This document shows, one piece after another, positions 42,298-44,535 of a stretch of DNA of 44,535 bases. The position numbers and the translations under genes are program-made. The stretch covers positions 1 through 44,535 of the forward strand of contig CAKUGU010000017.1 in assembly GCA_934654815.1 (NCBI GenBank), written 5' to 3'. Every line of letters starts with the position of its first letter. Position 1 is the stretch's first letter. Origin of the DNA: an uncultured Ellagibacter sp. Its GTDB lineage: Bacteria > Actinomycetota > Coriobacteriia > Coriobacteriales > Eggerthellaceae. The notes beneath the pieces were generated by a model. The model did not search any database and was not told where the DNA came from. It was given only the letters and a program-made list of their open reading frames with translations.

Positions 42298-42394
42298 GGA
42301 GATGGATGGGTCCTGGTGGGCCCCGCGGCCTTCAAAGCCGTTGTGAGGCGCGCAGAACGTCTCGGGTGTGTTCGATTCGCATGCATCTCCGCCA
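42298..42394 (+). tRNA. selC: tRNA-Sec (anticodon TCA), selenocysteine tRNA
   Basis: 97-base tRNA with CCA encoded. The parts are: acceptor GGAGATGG / GCATCTCC, six-base D stem GGGTCC/GGGCCC with TGGT loop, anticodon stem GCGGC/GCCGT with loop CTTCAAA (anticodon TCA reads UGA), long variable arm GAGGCG/CGTCTC, T stem GTGTG/CGCAT with loop TTCGATT, then discriminator G and CCA. The extra-long acceptor, six-base D stem and long variable arm are specific to tRNA-Sec. The eighth acceptor pair reads G-G, a mismatch. Its presence means the organism makes selenoproteins (for example formate dehydrogenase); none was recognised in this window, nor selA, selB or selD. Confidence 0.96.
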
Positions 42395-42473
42395 TTTAAC
42401 ATCCCAGGTCAGACGCTCGTCTGCTTCAATCAGCATATCGCTTTAACGTGTCACGCACTACAGAGGGGGAGAA

Positions 42474-43295
42474 ATGGCAGATCAGAAGACGATTTCAATC
42501 GACGCGCTCAGCCCGGCGCAAACCGAGGCGAAAGCTGAAGCGCTCGGCATGTCGAAGGGCTCCATGCCGCTTTCGCGCATGTTCGTCGCGGGAATGCTCG
42601 CCGGCGCCTTCATCTCGTTCGGCGCGATGTTCTTCTGCCTGTTCACCAGCGACTCCTCGCTCCCATTCGCCGTCCAGCGCGCGGGCGGCGGCGCATGCTT
42701 CTGCCTCGGTCTCGTGCTTGTGCTCTGCTGCGGTGCCGAGCTCTTCACCGGCAACTCGCTTATGGTGTGCTCGCTCCTTTCCCGCAAGATCGGCGTGGGC
42801 GCGCTTTTGCGCAACTGGGTCACGGTATGGCTCGGCAACCTTGTAGGCTCGCTTGTCGTGGTGCTGCTCGTGTACGCGTCGCAGATGGCGGCAATGAACG
42901 GGGGAGCGGTAGGCGAGACCATGGTGTCGGTCGCCGCTTCGAAGGCGGCGCTCGCGCCGGGCGTCATCTTCGCGAAGGGCATCCTCTGCAACGTCCTCGT
43001 GTGTCTCGCCGTGTGGATCGGCTTTTCGGCCCGCTCGGTCGTCGACAAGGTCCTGGGGATCTTCCTTCCCATTACCGCGTTCGTGGCCTGCGGGTTCGAG
43101 CACTGCGTCGCGAACATGTTCTTCCTTCCGAGCGGTTTCCTCATGAACTCGCTCGGCGTCGGGGCCCCGGGCGCCGTCGCGCTCGGCGGCGTGGTGGGCA
43201 ACATCCTCATCGCCACGCTCGGCAATATCGTCGGCGGCGTGGCCGTCGGCGTGGCATACTGGTTCGCGTACCGTTCGCGCGAGGCGAACGCGTAA
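42474..43295 (+). CDS. Formate/nitrite transporter family channel
   Basis: 273-aa FNT-family pentameric channel for formate, nitrite, hydrosulfide or lactate. Six membrane segments lie between about 34 and 265. Signatures: GAELFTGNSL (88-97), NVLVCLAVWIGF (173-184), the central pore His210 in GFEHCVANMFFLP and TLGNIVGG near the end. FocA (formate), NirC and FdhC are all possible from sequence reading; proximity to the selenocysteine tRNA makes formate attractive, since formate dehydrogenase is a common selenoprotein. ATG 42474 with GAGGGGGAG just upstream. It lies 79 bases after selC and may share its transcript or have its own promoter. Confidence 0.93.
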   Translation: MADQKTISIDALSPAQTEAKAEALGMSKGSMPLSRMFVAGMLAGAFISFGAMFFCLFTSDSSLPFAVQRAGGGACFCLGLVLVLCCGAELFTGNSLMVCSLLSRKIGVGALLRNWVTVWLGNLVGSLVVVLLVYASQMAAMNGGAVGETMVSVAASKAALAPGVIFAKGILCNVLVCLAVWIGFSARSVVDKVLGIFLPITAFVACGFEHCVANMFFLPSGFLMNSLGVGAPGAVALGGVVGNILIATLGNIVGGVAVGVAYWFAYRSREANA

Positions 43296-43349
43296 GGAAC
43301 GCGGCTCCGTAGCTCCGAACGCGCTGCGACGACAAAAGAAGGGAACCCC

Positions 43350-44168
43350 ATGCTCACCTATTTCAAGCGCTACGAGATCTTGGCGTGCGTCGCGGCGGTC
43401 GCCGTACCCCTCGTGGTCGTGAACGCATGGTCCCTTATCGCCGGCCAGGCCATGGGCTTCACTGCAGCGGGCGCCGCGGTTTCGGTCGTGCTTCTGCTCG
43501 GCGGATTGTTCGTGTTCACCCGCCTGTTCGCCGGCATGGCGCAGAACAAGGCCGAATCGCTCGTCTCCCTTTACAACGACGGCTGCGACGCGAAGGCCTT
43601 CGTCGAAGGCGGCGAGAAGATCGCCGCATCGGCCTCGGCGCCCTTGAACGAGCTTTCGGCCTGGTATCTTTCCTTCTACGCGAACGCCCTCATCGATTTG
43701 GGGAAGCGCAACGAGGCCGCGAAGATCGGGCTGCTCCTGCAGGAAAGCGTCCAGGATGCGCCCGACGACGGGACGCGCCTTGCGCTCTACGCCGACCTCG
43801 TGCCGCTCGTCGGCGCGCTCTTCGGGTCGCAAAAGGTGAGCGACCTTGCGAACGAGGCGCTCATGCTCCATGTCGACTCCACCGACGAGGTCGCGGCGCA
43901 GCGGCGCAGCTACCTCGAGTGGGCGCGCGCCGTCGCGGACGCGAGGCTTTCCCATGACACCGATTCCCTCCTTGCGAACTACCGTGTCATCTGGGGCAAC
44001 GCCGAGCAGTGCATGCGCCTGCGCGTCGAGTACGCCGTGCATGAGGGCAAGCTCCACGAAGCGCTCGGCAACACGGAAGCTGCCCGAGGCTGCATGCGCT
44101 TCGCGGCCGACAACGGCAAAGACCTGCCCGCCGCCCACGAGGCCCGCGCGTTCTTCGGCGAGAAGTAG
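43350..44168 (+). CDS. Two-helix membrane protein with TPR-like repeats, function unknown
   Basis: 272-aa protein. Two membrane helices (about 9-28, ILACVAAVAVPLVVVNAWSL, and about 40-60, AAVSVVLLLGGLFVFTRLF) precede a soluble alpha-helical domain (about 68-272) whose helix pairs (LSAWYLSFYANALIDLGKRN, YLEWARAVADARLSHD, HEGKLHEALGNTEAARGCMR) resemble tetratricopeptide repeats. No enzyme motif is evident. It may be a membrane-tethered scaffold. ATG 43350 with AAGAAGGG upstream; it follows the FNT gene by 54 bases and may be co-transcribed with it. Confidence 0.8.
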   Translation: MLTYFKRYEILACVAAVAVPLVVVNAWSLIAGQAMGFTAAGAAVSVVLLLGGLFVFTRLFAGMAQNKAESLVSLYNDGCDAKAFVEGGEKIAASASAPLNELSAWYLSFYANALIDLGKRNEAAKIGLLLQESVQDAPDDGTRLALYADLVPLVGALFGSQKVSDLANEALMLHVDSTDEVAAQRRSYLEWARAVADARLSHDTDSLLANYRVIWGNAEQCMRLRVEYAVHEGKLHEALGNTEAARGCMRFAADNGKDLPAAHEARAFFGEK

Positions 44169-44342
44169 CGCCGGCTCCTCCGGCAACACCCCCGAACCCT
44201 GCGAACCCGCATTCTGTCGCGTTTGCGCTCCCGACAGCTCGTCGCGTACTCGCATGCGCTCGGGCGTAGTCTCTTGTGCGGCGTTGCCGTAGCGCGCCCC
44301 GCCTTTCGCGTATCATCGCCCGACATTTAACCGTTTCGCAAC

Positions 44343-44366
44343 CGTTCGAGGTATATAATTCGAACG
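44343..44366 (+). promoter_or_regulatory. -10 box framed by an inverted repeat, promoter of the permease gene
   Basis: CGTTCGA (44343-44349) and TCGAACG (44360-44366) frame TATAAT (44354-44359), a consensus -10. The start site would fall near 44366, about 45 bases before the ATG. An operator overlapping the -10 is the likeliest reading; a short terminator is an alternative because TTTTT follows. Confidence 0.55.
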
Positions 44367-44409
44367 TTTTTGCCAAAACGCGATGTCAAAACGAAGGTGA
44401 TGCAAACTC

Positions 44410-44535
44410 ATGGATGTCACGCAAATAATCGCCGTCGTGGTGTTCGTCGTCGTCATGGTCGCCATCATGACCGAGAAGATCCACCGCGCCCTCGCCGCCG
44501 TCGTCGGCGCCATGGTGCTGCTCATCCTGCACGTG
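44410..44535 (+). CDS. Ion/anion permease (ArsB/NhaD/SLC13-like), N-terminal part, cut by window end
   Basis: Only the first 42 codons are present. They give MDVTQIIAVVVFVVVMVAIM, then TEKIHRALAAVVGAMVLLIL, which matches the start of the ArsB/NhaD/SLC13 (ion transporter superfamily) permeases, with the characteristic E-K-I-H-R-A between helix 1 and helix 2. The substrate cannot be judged. ATG 44410 has GAAGGTGA ten bases upstream. Confidence 0.75.
   Translation, partial: MDVTQIIAVVVFVVVMVAIMTEKIHRALAAVVGAMVLLILHV

Overview
The window is about 44.5 kb of GC-rich (roughly 65% by eye), densely coded bacterial chromosome. The protein set suggests an anaerobic actinomycete of the class Coriobacteriia, most likely the Eggerthella/Slackia side of it: a LuxR regulator fused to about twelve membrane segments, a Tat-exported lipoprotein, a TatA, a ferredoxin-dependent 2-oxoacid oxidoreductase, an HTH protein paired with a degenerate Ser/Thr kinase, and a selenocysteine tRNA beside a formate/nitrite channel. 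The species cannot be fixed from sequence reading alone.

Layout. 1-8.0 kb: the 3' end of ilvC, a large Tat lipoprotein of unknown function on the minus strand, then serC, serA and leuA (serine and branched-chain amino acid synthesis). 8.1-17.7 kb: murB, the rimP-nusA-ylxR-infB operon with a structured leader, a 315-bp spacer holding two long inverted repeats, then the tightly overlapped rbfA-nrnA-truB-ribF operon. 17.8-22.5 kb: tatA, the membrane LuxR regulator, a 26-residue protein gene on the minus strand, and, diverging from it, a DUF6110-like gene with a metal-type P-ATPase. 22.6-29.0 kb: rnhA and dgt converge; then a membrane protein with dnaG, and nfeD with an SPFH protein. 29.2-33.1 kb: def-fmt-rsmB, in which rsmB has a long disordered basic N-terminus and a G7 run that cuts off its C-terminal tail.

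33.2-39.2 kb: an HTH-cupin regulator, an AMP-forming acyl-CoA synthetase, a P-loop ATPase, a two-cluster ferredoxin and the alpha, beta and gamma subunits of a 2-oxoacid:ferredoxin oxidoreductase. The last six genes overlap or nearly touch and probably form one operon linking 2-oxoacids, acyl-CoA and reduced ferredoxin. 39.2-44.5 kb: an inverted-repeat intergenic element, a DUF4190-like secreted or membrane protein, an HTH/kinase pair, the selenocysteine tRNA gene (selC), a formate/nitrite transporter, a membrane protein with a TPR-like domain, and the start of an ion permease that runs off the window.

Almost all transcription is on the plus strand. The minus-strand genes are the Tat lipoprotein, the 26-residue protein and dgt. 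No CRISPR array, insertion sequence, prophage or rRNA was seen. The least explained features are the Tat lipoprotein, the tiny-protein/DUF6110/P-ATPase locus with its palindromic operator, the structured spacer between infB and rbfA, the cysteine-rich tail on NusA, and the two inverted-repeat intergenic elements near 27.4 and 39.3 kb.
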